DNA of 64,000 bases from Sinotaia quadrata (taxonomy: Eukaryota > Mollusca > Gastropoda > Architaenioglossa > Viviparidae): contig CM054182.1 in the NCBI GenBank assembly GCA_028829895.1, positions 1,141,001-1,205,000 on the forward strand, in the 5' to 3' direction. Made by a program: the position numbers and the translations under genes. The notes beneath the pieces were generated by a model. It did no database searches and was not told where the DNA came from. It was given only the letters and a program-made list of their open reading frames with translations. Below, piece by piece: positions 46,156 to 57,069 of this stretch (the first letter of the stretch is position 1; every line of letters begins with the position of its first letter).

Positions 46156-46339
46156 TAGTACGTGCGTGTTTCATGAAGTTACATTTTCTCTCGGAGTCAC
46201 CGTACGTCGAAACGAGAACAAATTAATCACTAACGGAAATCCTCATGCAATTAACGACTTCGGCGGTAAAGGGTTCAAAGTCAAACGACGGTATTTCCCG
46301 TTCTCACGTGTTGAGAACCAGCTTTCTTCGCTAAAGTGA
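46156..46339 (+). CDS. Candidate terminal exon, 50-60 codons
   Basis: GC-richer segment directly after the 46-bp array, open on plus up to TGA at 46339. It reads FHEVTFSLGVTVRRNENKLI at the start and KRRYFPFSRVENQLSSLK at the end, with basic and aromatic residues typical of real protein, while minus frames are interrupted. A possible acceptor (TTTTCTCTCGGAG) lies at about 46195. No family recognised and no partner exon. Confidence 0.27.
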
Positions 46340-46367
46340 AAACTGTCTGAATGTTTTTAATGTAATG

Positions 46368-46374
46368 CCCCCCC

Positions 46375-46407
<33 letters not shown>
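46368..46407. repeat. C-run joined to long A-run
   Basis: About 7 C followed by about 30 A. Confidence 0.97.
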
Positions 46408-46409
<2 letters not shown>

Positions 46410-47200
46410 ACAACAAAAAAGAGGTCACCGTGACTCTGAATTTCATTAAAATAGATTATGTCTAGCAATCAGCAAGGATGACTATCAGAAAAGGTTTACT
46501 CATGTATGAGTTTACTTTTTGCGGAATACACCTCCAGATATGTTACATTCTGGGACAACAAATGCTCATAGTCTGTTGACTATTGTTTCATGCATGAACG
46601 GGTGAATTTGACAGTGTTTATTAATGTCGTGTACGATGACCACCACCCCCCCCCTGCAAATTCACACCCTGCAACCACAAATGAATGGTCATACAGTAAT
46701 TGGATCGCCCCCAGTCACAGTGAAAGCGACTATATGTAATAGATAGACTAGAATGAACAGTGAATCTTATGAGCAAACAAGTGAAATTAATAACTAACAG
46801 AATGGTAGATTAAAATCACTTGCTGCTGTAAGAGAATAATTAAAGACCCAAACATGTTTACACTGATCCAATAGGCACCAATGATGTCAGTAAGCTAATA
46901 CTATAAAGTATATATACATATTACACAATAGTATACAGTCTTTAGAACGGTATTTTAGACACGAAAACATCATATGCAATATTGAAATACAATGTTCATT
47001 GGAGTAAATATTTTCAAATATTTATTATACACATTCTAATATGTGTTCTTGATTAAAGCTTATATTTTATAAACAACATTAAGTCTTAAGAAATGTTTTA
47101 GCCTGGAAGAATCTCTTAATATAGCTGATATATGGTATGGTCTAGGATGAGAAAATGGTAGCCAATATCATAGCATAGGTACCATCTTTACAACTTGTAA
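46410..47200. other. AT-rich unique DNA
   Basis: A C-run at 46646-46654; nothing else recognisable. Confidence 0.6.
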
Positions 47201-47206
47201 CATTAA

Positions 47207-47360
47207 CCCTTTGAGGCATTACATAAAGGGTTTCTGTGTGCTGTATCATTTCTATTGGCAGCACTATGTACCCAGGATGAGCATGTAATTGAACATAGTG
47301 TTCAGAAATGTTGCATCATTCAGCCATATAACTTATGCATTTCAATGAAGGCATAAAGGG
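47207..47360. mobile_element. piggyBac-like MITE, 154 bp
   Basis: Flanked by TTAA on both sides (47203-47206 and 47361-47364). Left end CCCTTTGAGGC and right end GCATAAAGGG are imperfect inverted repeats (CCCTTT outermost, GGC/GCC inside). TTAA target sites with a CCC start are diagnostic of the piggyBac superfamily. No coding capacity. Confidence 0.7.
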
Positions 47361-47364
47361 TTAA

Positions 47365-48160
47365 AGTAATAAAAATTGAAAACTAAATCATTTATGAATA
47401 CATTTAATAAAAATGGAAATATCTGAGAAATTAAAAATTAAAATTTATTAATTAAATTTTTAGAGTTAGAGGCTGGCATAATTTCATCTTCTAAGAAAGC
47501 TAAAGTTGGATTATGTCCCCATTATCTTATTCAGTCAGTGTACCTGGAACTGGATCAGCTGCCTTAGATAATAAATACAATTTATTTCACATTTTAAAAA
47601 CAGAAAATACATTTCTGAAAATTTACCTCCAAAGATCAAAACCTATCTTTAGTGATGGCTTCAATCAGAAGTCCATCAAAACTGTCCCCATTTCTAAACT
47701 TAATTCTTATATAAATTGTGAAATTACAAAGTTACCTGACCTTGGGCACTGCTTATGCTGATATTTTTAAGTGTCAGAGTGAGTAAACAGTTCAGGTGGA
47801 GAATATGCTAGAAATTGCTGATGCAATCCAAACCAGTTCCAACTAGATGAGTAGTTTTTCTGACTAATATTTTCACACTTTTATTCATAATAACTTCAAA
47901 CTTCATACACTCCTGCCACAAATGGAACCTTTCTGGGATTTACAGGAATGAAAATTTCTGTTGTTCATATCAATGTGTAAAATCTTTCCACCCTTCTGTT
48001 TGGTTTACTTGTATGGACTTTCCATAACAAAAGTCTTCAGAGAATTTTGTGTACAAAGCAATGTCTTCATGAGAGTTGTTTAATTAACATTTTACTTAAT
48101 TAACATTTTTCAGTTAGCTTAGTTAATAAAATGTTGAATTAACTAGTTACATATTTTAGT
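47365..48160. other. AT-rich DNA with an 82-residue ORF
   Basis: An ORF at 47513-47761 (MSPLSYSVSVPGTGSAALDN at its start) is open on plus; the adjacent frame before it (EAGIISSSKKAKVG) is also open, suggesting a frameshifted fragment of a mobile-element or retrocopied sequence. Not identified. Confidence 0.3.
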
Positions 48161-48164
48161 TATT

Positions 48165-48422
48165 CATTTATATTATATGAATTAAGCCATTTAATTATTC
48201 ATTTATATGAATTAAGCCATTTAATTATTCATTTATATGAATTAAACCATTTAATTATTCATTTATATGAATTAAGCCATTTAATTATTCATTTATATGA
48301 ATTAAGCCATTTAATTATTCATTTATATGAATTAAACCATTTAATTATTCATTTATATGAATTAAACCATTTAATTATTCATTTCTGTGAATTAATCCAT
48401 TTAATTATTCATTTGTATTAAT
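48165..48422. repeat. 30-bp minisatellite, 8.5 copies
   Basis: Unit GAATTAAGCCATTTAATTAT plus TCATTTATAT with AAGCC/AAACC alternation. Confidence 0.96.
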
Positions 48423-48454
48423 AAGTTTACTATTTAAAACTTATGCATTGCACG

Positions 48455-48800
48455 TCCTGAATCAATATTTATATGTTATCATTTCATATACTACATTTAT
48501 ATGTAGACAGAATTACATTTATATGTAACCTAACTATTGATTAGGCAATATTTATGTATTATCCTTTTATATACTACATTTATATGTAGACAGAATTACA
48601 TTTATTTATAACCTAACTATTGATTAGGCAATATTTATGTATTATCCTTTTATATAATACATTTATACGTAGACAAAACAATGTTACATTTATATGTAAC
48701 AACTATTAATTAGGCAATATTTGTATATTGTTGGTCCTTGTACTGCATTTATATACACACATAAATTTGTTTATTACATTGTAACTGTTTGATGAGGTAT
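48455..48800. repeat. About 83-bp repeat, 3.5 diverged copies
   Basis: Units contain TTTATATGTAGACAGAATTA and AACTATTGATTAGGCAATAT. Confidence 0.9.
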
Positions 48801-48983
48801 ATTTATATACTTAGTCATTTGTATTTAATTCACATTAGTGGTTAGTGTAAAGAAACCACCATTAACCTACCTGCTAGCTAAATAACTGAATAACTATCCT
48901 AAAATTCTATTTAATTCGGTAGCTAAAGTAGGTACCTTTAAATTAAATTAACTAAAAAATTCCCTGACCTTTCTATGAGACAT

Positions 48984-49327
48984 ACATAAAGTAGGCAAAA
49001 GTCTTGGTTATGAGAACTACATAAAGTAGGCAAAAGTCTTGGTTATGAGAACTACATAAAGTAGGCAAAAGTCTTGGTTAAGAGAACTACATAAAGTAGG
49101 CAAAAGTCTTGGTTAAGAAAACTACATAAAGTAGGCAAAAGTCTTGGTTAAGAAAACTACATAAAGTAGGCAAAAGTCTTGGTTAAGAAAACTACATAAA
49201 GTAGGCAAAAGTCTTGGTTAAGAAAACTACATAAAGTAGGCAAAAGTCTTGGTTAAGAAAACTACATAAAGTAGGCAAAAGTCTTGGTTAAGAAAACTAC
49301 ATAAAGTAGGCAAAGGTCTTGGTTATG
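48984..49327. repeat. 35-bp minisatellite, 10 copies
   Basis: Unit ACTACATAAAGTAGGCAAAA plus GTCTTGGTTAAGAAA; the left copies read ATGAG, later copies AAGAA, a directional shift in variant. Confidence 0.96.
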
Positions 49328-49699
49328 AAGGTGAGCAGCTGCAAGCTTTCGTTAAAGAAGAAAGAGAGAGGGAAGAATGAACGAGAAAAGAAGAAAAAGA
49401 TAGGGAAGAATAAATGAGAAAAGAAGAAAAAGTGAGGGAAGAACAACTATTCAGATAGCTGGACTAATAACTGTTCTAATAACTGTTATTAAGTAATGTA
49501 AATTATTTAGTCTGAGAAATGTCTTGAACAAGCAGTATTGTTGTCTTTGCTAAAATTTCTGTAAGATGTGCATGCGGCCTGCGCTACATAATTTTATGAC
49601 GTCAACTTCTGACATCGTGCATGCCTAGTACTACTTCCGGTGACATCATTATAGCTCTCCCATGATTGTACAGTGTAGAAAGTAAATACAACTTTTGAG

Positions 49700-50145
49700 C
49701 GTGTAGAGCCAAGCCTAATTTTGTATACATTTGTTTTACTACAGGTAACCTTTACTAGAGCTGAGCCAAGCCTAAGTTTGTATACATTTGTTTTACTACA
49801 GGTAACCTTTACTAGAGCTGAGCCAAGCCTAATTTTGTATACATTTGTTTTACTACAGGTAACCTTTACTAGAGCTGAGCCAAGCCTAAGTTTGTATACA
49901 TTTGTTTTACTACAGGTAACCTTTACTAGAGCTGAGCCAAGCCTAATTTTGTATACATTTGTTTTACTACAGGTAATCTTTACTAGAGCTGAGCCAAGCC
50001 TAAGTTTGTATACATTTGTTTTACTACAGGTAACTTTTACTAGAGCTGAACCAAGCCTAATTTTGTATACATGTGTTTTATTACAGGTAGCTTTTACTAG
50101 AGCTGAGCCAAGCCTAATTTTGTATACATGTGTTTTACTACAGCA
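49700..50145 (+). repeat. 57-bp minisatellite, 8 copies, each with TTTTACTACAG|GTAAC
   Basis: Unit TTGTATACATTTGTTTTACT plus ACAGGTAACCTTTACTAGAG plus CTGAGCCAAGCCTAAGT. Copies alternate AAGTTTG and AATTTTG, a 114-bp dimer pattern, until the last two. Each unit joins an acceptor to a donor (CAG|GTAAC), the form of a recursive splice site. The 184-residue plus ORF is produced by a unit of 19 codons. Confidence 0.96.
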
Positions 50146-50211
50146 GAAAGATCTCCGACTCAAGAAATGCTGCAATATCAGCAAACCTGTCTGGGAAAAC
50201 ATCTTGTATTT

Positions 50212-50478
50212 CAGCGATTTTCAACTGACGGCACACTCAATAAGTTGTTCACATGGCACTCCAACAATGTTTTAAGGAGAGAGAAAAAAAACGAGTATGA
50301 AGACTGTTGAACTTGCGTTGCCATTTGACAACAGTGGGTTAGAAAGGGTCAAACTGTTGTTTTCATTCTTATCAGCTTTTGAAAAAATATTCAGTACTTT
50401 TTTTATTTCTCAATTTTTTTTCCTTGCTTCTTTTGACCTTCACCCATTCTCTCGCTGCACACTGGTTGAAAAACGCTG
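50212..50478. mobile_element. hAT-like non-autonomous element, 267 bp
   Basis: Left end CAGCGATTTTCAACT and right end GGTTGAAAAACGCTG are inverted repeats of 15 bp with about two mismatches, the well-known hAT (Charlie-like) type. Flanks TTGTATTT and CTCTGTTT agree at 5 of 8 positions. GGCACAC-type subterminal sequence; no transposase. Confidence 0.65.
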
Positions 50479-50632
50479 CTCTGTTTCACTACTGTGGTTT
50501 TAGAAGTACCTTCCTCAGGGGAGAAAACGTATTTGCACAATCATAATCCCCATTGAAGATAATATTGTGTCATATTTGGAAGGTGTGAAAAACTAATCGA
50601 CTCTCATCAACTTGCGCTCACTTGAGTGCATG

Positions 50633-50832
50633 CTTATAACTATAGGTATATAGTATTATTTACACAGACTGTGTGTCTTATAACTATAGGTATATAGTAT
50701 TATTTACACAGACTGTGTGTCTTATAACTATAGGTATATAGTATTATTTACACAGACTGTGTGTCTTATAACTATAGGTATATAGTATTATTTACACAGA
50801 CTGTGTCTTATAACTATAGGTATAACATTATT
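50633..50832. repeat. 44-bp minisatellite, 5 copies
   Basis: Unit CTTATAACTATAGGTATATA plus GTATTATTTACACAGACTGT plus GTGT. Confidence 0.95.
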
Positions 50833-51039
50833 TACATAGATTTTGTGTGTCTGTTGGTCCAATGTAATATTGCTGAGTGATTTTATATCTTCAAGCAGCA
50901 CGTGATTTCAGTACTCTTGTGTTAAATATTAAATTGATGTCTCCAGTTTGTTCATCAGACCCTTTTGTCCATTTTATCAACTGTGTACACGTGTCTAAGG
51001 TGACTGAGTGTGACTGGGAACGAGGCTATACCTATCTAT

Positions 51040-51655
51040 CACTCTGTCTGGTGAGTGACCAATAACTGTCTACCAGTTTGTCTGGTGAGTGACATGTGAG
51101 TGACCAGTAACTGTCTGTCTGTTTGTCTGGTGAGTGACCAATAACTGTCTATCAGTTTGTCTGGTGAGTGACCAATAACTGTCTATCAGTTTGTCTGGTG
51201 AGAGACCAATAACTGTCTATCAGTTTGTCTGGTGAGTGACCAATAACTGTCTATCATTTTGTCTGGTGAGTGACCAATAACTGTCTACCAGTTTGTCTGG
51301 TGAGTGACCAATAACTGTCTACCAGTTTGTCTGGTGAGTGACCAATAACTGTCTACCAGTTTGTCTGGTGACTGACCAATATATGTCTATCAGTCTGTCT
51401 GGTGAGTGACCAATAACTGTCTATCAGTTTGTCTGGTGAGTGACCAATAACTGTCTATCAGTTCGTCTGGTGAGTGACCAATAACTGTCTATCATTTTGT
51501 CTGGTGAGTGACCAATAACTGTCTACCAGTTTGTCTGGTGAGTGACCAATAACTATCTACCAGTTTGTCTGGTGAGTTACCAATAACTGTCTATCAGTTT
51601 GTCTGGTGACTGACCAATATATGTCTATCAGTCTGTCTGGTGAGTGACCAATAAC
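51040..51655. repeat. 34-bp minisatellite, about 18 copies, each with GTGAGTGACC
   Basis: Unit GTGAGTGACCAATAACTGTC plus TATCAGTTTGTCTG. CTG|GTGAGT in each copy is a near-consensus 5' splice site on plus. CTATCA/CTACCA/CTATCAT variants come in blocks. Confidence 0.96.
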
Positions 51656-51659
51656 TGTC

Positions 51660-52430
51660 ACTTTGTGACTTTTTAGACGTGCTTTTAAGTGCATGTGTGG
51701 GTGGAGTGAATGCCACAACCCCCCAAACACTTATAATTACATTCACACACATAAGCATCACAATTATTGCTGTGCAAATAACGAGTTGTGCAAATATATG
51801 TCTGCTTTACAAACATGGACGAACGAATAACAACTTCACATAATCATAAGATGTAGATTAGGTATAGTAAGAGAAAAACACCTGAACAGTCCAGTAATTA
51901 TATTTACAATGCGGTATTTTGCAGCATTCTTCCACTGTTTAGAAAAAGTACAATGCAGTATTTTGCAACATTCTTCCACTGTTTAGAAAAAGTACAATGC
52001 AGTATTTTGCAGCATTCTTCCACTGTTTAGAAAAAGTACAATACACGGAAAATGTATCGTTGCAAGTAGGAAAAATTGACATCAAATAAATAATGAGGGG
52101 CAAATTGAATTGTAACATTTTTTCATAATTATATGTACATAAAGACACGATTCAGTGAAAGAATAGAATATCAAACACCTTATCAATGATGAAACACTTA
52201 GGTTTAGAAAAGTATTAGGACAGCATACACCTTATCCAAGATAAAACACTTAGTTTTAGAAAAGTATTAGAACTGATATGGAGCCTGAGCTAATGTTCCA
52301 ACACATCGGCATTAATTATGCACTCCAAGAATAGCTGGCACAGAAAGAAGAAAATGAAGACAGGCTGTACATAAGACGGTCGGTCATAGGTACCAGGTTT
52401 ATAGACTTAGTCAATGATTCCCAGTGTTTC
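51660..52430. repeat. Unique DNA with a 44-bp triplet
   Basis: At 51908-52042 three copies of GTACAATGCAGTATTTTGCA plus GCATTCTTCCACTGTTTAGA plus AAAA; the rest is AT-rich without exons. Confidence 0.85.
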
Positions 52431-52438
52431 TAAGTCAA

Positions 52439-52663
52439 TTACGTAGCAATGCCAGATGGACAGAAGTTTGAATGAGGAGAGCGAGAAGTATTGCGGTCAG
52501 TTAAGGTCAATGGCCAATTTACTTCTCGGATGACACCTATCACAGAGAGAAGGGAGAGAAGCGTGGTGGTGGAAGAAGGGAGATATGATTTGGAAGTCCG
52601 GAAAGTTTGCCCTTTGCCGGCGGGCTGCCAAGCTTTTCCGGGAATGACGTAGTCGTAGTCCAT
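52439..52663 (-). CDS. Candidate exon or small ORF, 74 residues
   Basis: Minus-strand ORF from ATG at 52663, beginning MDYDYVIPGKAWQPAGKGQT, in a GC-rich patch next to AT-rich DNA. A second minus frame (from 52679) is also open, so frame choice is uncertain. Possible donor CGAGAA|GTAAAT internally. No family recognised. Confidence 0.22.
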   Translation of the reverse strand: MDYDYVIPGKAWQPAGKGQTFRTSKSYLPSSTTTLLSLLSVIGVIREVNWPLTLTDRNTSRSPHSNFCPSGIAT

Positions 52664-52847
52664 TCTTTCCAGACACCACTTAAACTTTAAACTAATTTTT
52701 GAAAGGCAGTATGGTGCCGATTGCAGTCAGATCACTGAGAAAGATCGCAATCATAAAATTACAAGTTTTGCTAAACAGATCTGTGACTTATTTAAAAATA
52801 AAGCAAATTATACGATTTGTCTTTTCATAAGTTTAGATAATGTTAAA

Positions 52848-52849
<2 letters not shown>

Positions 52850-52917
<68 letters not shown>

Positions 52918-52956
52918 TGTCTCAGTTCATGATCAGAAGAGAACAATGTCTTGATA

Positions 52957-52987
<31 letters not shown>

Positions 52988-52992
52988 CTGTG
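52850..52992. repeat. (TATC)n and (TG)n microsatellites
   Basis: (CTAT)n at 52851-52918; TG tract at 52960-52994. Confidence 0.97.
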
Positions 52993-52999
52993 TGTACGT

Positions 53000-53705
53000 G
53001 GGCGTATACATGTGCGTATCTGTGCGACAGTGCGGAAACAGAAACAACGATTAGCAGACGAGATTAGAAAGCAGGACCACAATGCGCGATATCTTGTATT
53101 AAAAACTTGAGTCAACTATGCACTTGTAAATTAGTCTAGTCACAATTACAGAATAAGGAATATTGATCTATTGTTTCTTGTCTCATGCACGCACGTACAC
53201 CCACGCACACAATACAATTTGAAACAAATTTCCTAAATGTATTTAACCTAATATGGAATTGTACACATTATTCTTTTCACATTGGTGAAATATTTCAGTT
53301 CTTTGAAATTATGTGACCGGGTCCATTTTCTCGAAAGTTAACTATTACTGTCTGTTACCTAACTTGGATATCAACTAAGTTTAATGCCTTCTAAAATAGT
53401 TAGTCTCCGTGAAACCAGTTCAGATCACTACTTAAGCAATGAGTGAATCAGAAATGGGACGGATTTAAATTGTTCGGGTCAGCACGTGTATATTCCGTTC
53501 AGCCGTAGATCAAAGGCTGCCCGAATTGTTAAATATGTGAAATGCATGTTGTCATTGTCACATAATGTCTTCTGAATAAACGCATTTCCAATCAGCTTGG
53601 CGTAATGAAGTTGTAACGTACAGGAGGTATAAGCGTGCAAAGCTGCATGTTGTTAGTGCATGTTGTTAGCCTGTTACAACACTCGTTGTAGGTATACGCA
53701 CTAGA
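53000..53705. other. Unique DNA
   Basis: No gene supported; a plus-strand AATAAA lies near 53575. Confidence 0.5.
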
Positions 53706-53709
53706 AATT

Positions 53710-54155
53710 ATGCATAGAGTATATAGCGTCTATTTCCACTACAGAATTTGCATATCTTTAGCCTATTCAAGTTCCCTTATCTTTTGCACATCAATGTACC
53801 AGCCTACTTAGAGTCTAGGTCCAATGTCCATCACAGAAGCTACATATCTTTTCAGCTGACTAGTTTAGTACATTTTTCTTCACTGTCTGCATATCAACGC
53901 ATCACCATACGCAGACTATAGGTCCAGTGTCGATTATAGAAGCTACATGTCTTTTCAGGCTACTACTACTAGTTTACTAGGCCTTCTTTCCTCACCCGAA
54001 CGCATTGTCATACACAGACTATAGGTCCAGTGTCGACCATGAAAACTACCCGGTTTTAAAAGCCTACTAATTTGCTAGATTTTCTTACACTTTTTGCACA
54101 CTCGCGGACCATCATACATAGACAATAGGTCCAGTGACAACCATAGAAGCTTTGC
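53710..54155. repeat. 103-bp minisatellite, 4-5 diverged copies, starting inside the FH3-gene stop codon region
   Basis: The plus-strand landmark (A)TAGGTCCAGTG recurs at about 54125, 54021, 53918 and 53815 (spacing 103-104), with a faint copy near 53713. The rightmost unit holds the last codons, stop and start of the 3' flank of the FH3-type gene; the others lie wholly downstream of the stop. Confidence 0.85.
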
Positions 54156-55017
54156 TGGTAGATTGTGTGTCGTGCCCATGCAGTGTCTTCTCAAAGTCCT
54201 GCAGCACTCGAGCGACGTCAGAACCGAGGCTGCGCATACTTCCTGAGGGTGTAATTAAAGGGCTATAATCCGGGTCGGGAGAATTCATCACGAGTTGTGT
54301 CTCGCTTCGCTTGTTGTGGGTGGACTCAGGAGACGCCGTGGAAATCTGTTCGAGAGGGTCAACCGCCTTGCCTTGTTGGCCATGCTGCAATCCATGACTT
54401 AGATCATAACCTCGGTAAAGCGCTCGCCTACGAAAAGGGAAGTAAGTCTCTGCGCCATCTGCCTGCGTGTCTTCGTTTGACAGACAGACACCGCTGTCGA
54501 ACTTATCTGGGCTCGAGTCAGGCTCGGCGACTCCTGCGCGTATGTTTGCGGCATTTAGATTTTGAATCTCGCCGCCTTCATCGACAGCTCGTACAATGTT
54601 TGGTTCTGAGAAGTACCGCAGTTTCCAATTAGAATACGTTGCATCCGTTTCCTTAAATTTTTTAGCACCGTCGCCATGGACTTTACCACCGTGCAAGACA
54701 AGTCCATAAGCGTCGACAACTGTGTCTCTGGATCTGGGGGTTTCGGTAAATCCATGCTTATTGTCGTACGCGACATTCGTGTGACTCGAAGGGATTTTCC
54801 TGAGGTCCAAGGCAGACATAGTGAGGCCAGCGTGATGCATTTCTGTCTTGCGACTTTGCTGGTTACAGACGCCTTGGTGAGTTTGATACGGATACGGTGG
54901 GCGTTTCCGATGAATGGTCGGAGGTGGATGCGCCGGAACACTGATGAATTCAGACCCACTGTCATTCGCAGCACCAACATTAGCATCATAACTGTCGTAA
55001 TGCTTGTGTTCTTCGGC
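54112..55017 (-). CDS. mwh: Terminal exon of Multiple wing hairs-like FH3 gene
   Basis: Minus strand, 906 nt: the largest single coding block in the window and much GC-richer than its surroundings. Acceptor CTTCTTTGTTCAAAAG at 55018; the frame continues the previous exon in phase 0 and reads AEEHKHYDSYDANVG, then about 300 polar residues with Pro, Ser and charged clusters (PAHPPPTIHRKRPPYPYQ; SSPDKFDSGVCLSNED) and no membrane segment. It ends TGPIVYV-stop, a class II (hydrophobic-x-hydrophobic) PDZ-ligand-like C-terminus. Hydrophobic residues read upstream of 55017 are the pyrimidine tract, not coding. No FH2 signature is present. The tail itself is not recognised; the family call rests on the upstream FH3 exon. 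Exon reality is well supported, family moderately. Confidence 0.72.
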   Translation of the reverse strand, partial: AEEHKHYDSYDANVGAANDSGSEFISVPAHPPPTIHRKRPPYPYQTHQGVCNQQSRKTEMHHAGLTMSALDLRKIPSSHTNVAYDNKHGFTETPRSRDTVVDAYGLVLHGGKVHGDGAKKFKETDATYSNWKLRYFSEPNIVRAVDEGGEIQNLNAANIRAGVAEPDSSPDKFDSGVCLSNEDTQADGAETYFPFRRRALYRGYDLSHGLQHGQQGKAVDPLEQISTASPESTHNKRSETQLVMNSPDPDYSPLITPSGSMRSLGSDVARVLQDFEKTLHGHDTQSTSKASMVVTGPIVYV

Positions 55018-55090
55018 CTTTTGAACAAAGAAGAACAGAAAAGAAAATATGTAAATGCATGTGTTCCACGGGCTTTGACCAAAGAGGAAC
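55018..55090 (-). repeat. Duplicated acceptor region of the terminal exon
   Basis: Minus strand: TATTTTCTTTTCTGTTC(C/T)TCTTTG(G/T)TCAAAG occurs twice about 60 bp apart. The upstream copy would splice in a different phase, so the two sites are not equivalent. Confidence 0.8.
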
Positions 55091-55199
55091 AGAAAAGAAA
55101 ATATATAGGTCATTTAGAACAAGTTCTCAATATGTTTGCTAAAGTAAATATTGCAACAAAAAATATTGTAACTCTCTTGGAATTATATTATTGTTGAAG

Positions 55200-56410
55200 T
55201 AAGACTTAATCCATGGAGTTATATCATGGACTATTTCATTTTTTGTTAAAAATCTCACCATAAATGTCTACTAGAGCAATATTTACAAGAATAATAATAA
55301 AACATTGTGTAAGGTAGGAAGTTCACTGTTGATTAGTTTAAAACTTTGGGATACTGAAATCCTGTGTCAAGGTAATTTTGGTGAATTGCATTTTTACAGT
55401 ACAAGCTAATTATTGATAACTGGACCCGCTGCCCCCCCCCCCCCCACACACACACACCTATTCCCATGTCACGAGTTGTCTGTAGGCAGTATATCTAAGT
55501 CTCATTGTAAGAGAGAATACAGAGACAGAGTTAAAATTAAAAAATAAAATTGTAGAATTTTCTTAAATGGTATAATTAATGGATGATTGTAGCTTAGTTC
55601 ATACAAAACAGAAATACTACATATAAACACATTGAAGGCAAGCATTAAGATAAGAATATTCAAAAGCAAAAGTGCTTATGTCTAGAATATATATATACAC
55701 ATACACATATACATACATGATATATTGGTTTAGATATGATACATATCATATATTATTTGTGTCTTACGTATAAGGAGATGAGCCATAATTTAATTAAATA
55801 ACATTATATCAGTGCTAATAAAATAATTATAATATGATATGTAGACATATATTATTTGTATCTTATGTATAAGGAGATGATGAATAATTTTAATTAAATA
55901 ACATTACATCTGTGCTAATACAATCATTATAATATGATATGTTAACATGAAAAAAGTTGAATGTTTTCATCTAGGAAAAAATAATTGTGCCAAATTAAAA
56001 TGAATTACTGTTATCTTTGTATGTCTTCGTGTGTTAGGTAAATATTCTGCAAGGAGAAGCAATGCAGATGACTTAGATGTTACTTGCATTCCTTCTCTGT
56101 AATATCTTTTATTAATTATTATATGGCTAAACTATGGTAAAGTATTGTTTCATCTCTACAGTAGATATAATTAATTAATATAAAACTTCTTTACTGCTGA
56201 TTTTTTATTCTTTCATGTATGTTTCTAAATCATTATTATCATTGTCAAAATATATAATTATGACATTTAAAAAATCTGTTCAATGTAATTTGCATAATTA
56301 CAATAATAATTATCCTCTTTCTAGATATTTGCCTTTTATTTCAGTGGGCACTGCGTAAAATAAATACTTTTGTTTGGGGGCTGGGAAGTAAATTTTCTCA
56401 AAAGGAGCAG
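55200..56410. other. Last intron of the FH3 gene, AT-rich
   Basis: Contains a C-run and AC repeat at 55434-55458 and an about 110-bp duplication (ATATTATTTGTGTCTTACGT and ATAAGGAGATGA) at 55750-55940. No further exon was found. Confidence 0.6.
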
Positions 56411-56418
56411 ATTTTTAC

Positions 56419-56489
56419 CTGCCAGGCTGAGATGTATTCACGGCCATTGTTAACACTGAAGATGTTATTCTCATGTTCATTAGAGGTAC
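56419..56489 (-). CDS. mwh: Penultimate exon of the FH3 gene, 71 nt
   Basis: Minus strand: acceptor CTCTCCTTTAAG then GTACCTCTAATG; donor CTGGCAG|GTAAAAA. Only one frame is open, reading TSNEHENNIFSVNNGREYIS. The first two bases complete a Ser codon begun in the preceding exon and the exon ends in phase 0, matching the terminal exon. The phase agreement on both sides is the main support. This is a polar linker after the FH3 region; no motif. Confidence 0.7.
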
Positions 56490-57069
56490 CTTAAAGGAGA
56501 GAAAAGTAAAATATTTATTTTAAAAATACGTCGAGTTTTATTTATTTATTATTGTCAAAACTTGTGTGTATATAACATGTCAGCAAAAAACATCATAAAT
56601 CAGTTTTTTAGTATTTTAACTTCTAAGCACTAAATAGGGTGACCACATACCCTGTGCGATAAAAAGTACTGATAAAACAGACAAGATGAGGGGGTAGGTG
56701 TGTAGGGTAAACCTAGAACTCATGGGCAAACACTGATAGTTAGGGTGGACAGTTTAGGTTAGGATGTGAACAAACTTAGAAATCGAATTTAATGAACTAA
56801 CTGAATAGGAAGAGATATGCATAGAATAAGTAACAGACTTTTATTGACTAGAAGTTAGAAGAAGAAATGGAACAAACTGACACATGTTCTGGTACTAAAC
56901 ATTATGTTTACAACGTTTAAAATATAATGTACAATGTGACCACACCTACATTCTCAACAACAGAATAACTAGTCACAGCTACTACTTTATTCAATATCAA
57001 ACATTTCTAATTCCACCCCCCCCCACCTATTAATAAAACTATTATAGACAAACACTTTCGTGTACGCAC

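Noticed and set aside
49594..50275. 184- and 202-residue ORFs through the 57-bp array
   Set aside because: Repeat of exactly 19 codons; open on both strands, therefore not evidence of coding.
55021..55113. Hydrophobic N-terminal segment of the minus ORF (TCIYIFSFLFFFVQ) as a membrane helix
   Set aside because: It is the translated polypyrimidine tract before the acceptor at 55018.
54297..55197. Plus-strand ORFs of 111 and 173 residues, and the second minus-frame ORF at 54555-55082
   Set aside because: Shadows of the terminal mwh-like exon; only the 54112-55017 frame joins upstream exons in phase.
57055..57069. Extending the 142-nt exon to the GT at 57055
   Set aside because: That end would be phase 0, but the next exon begins with two bases completing a codon; the GTGCGT donor at 57069 fits and is closer to consensus.
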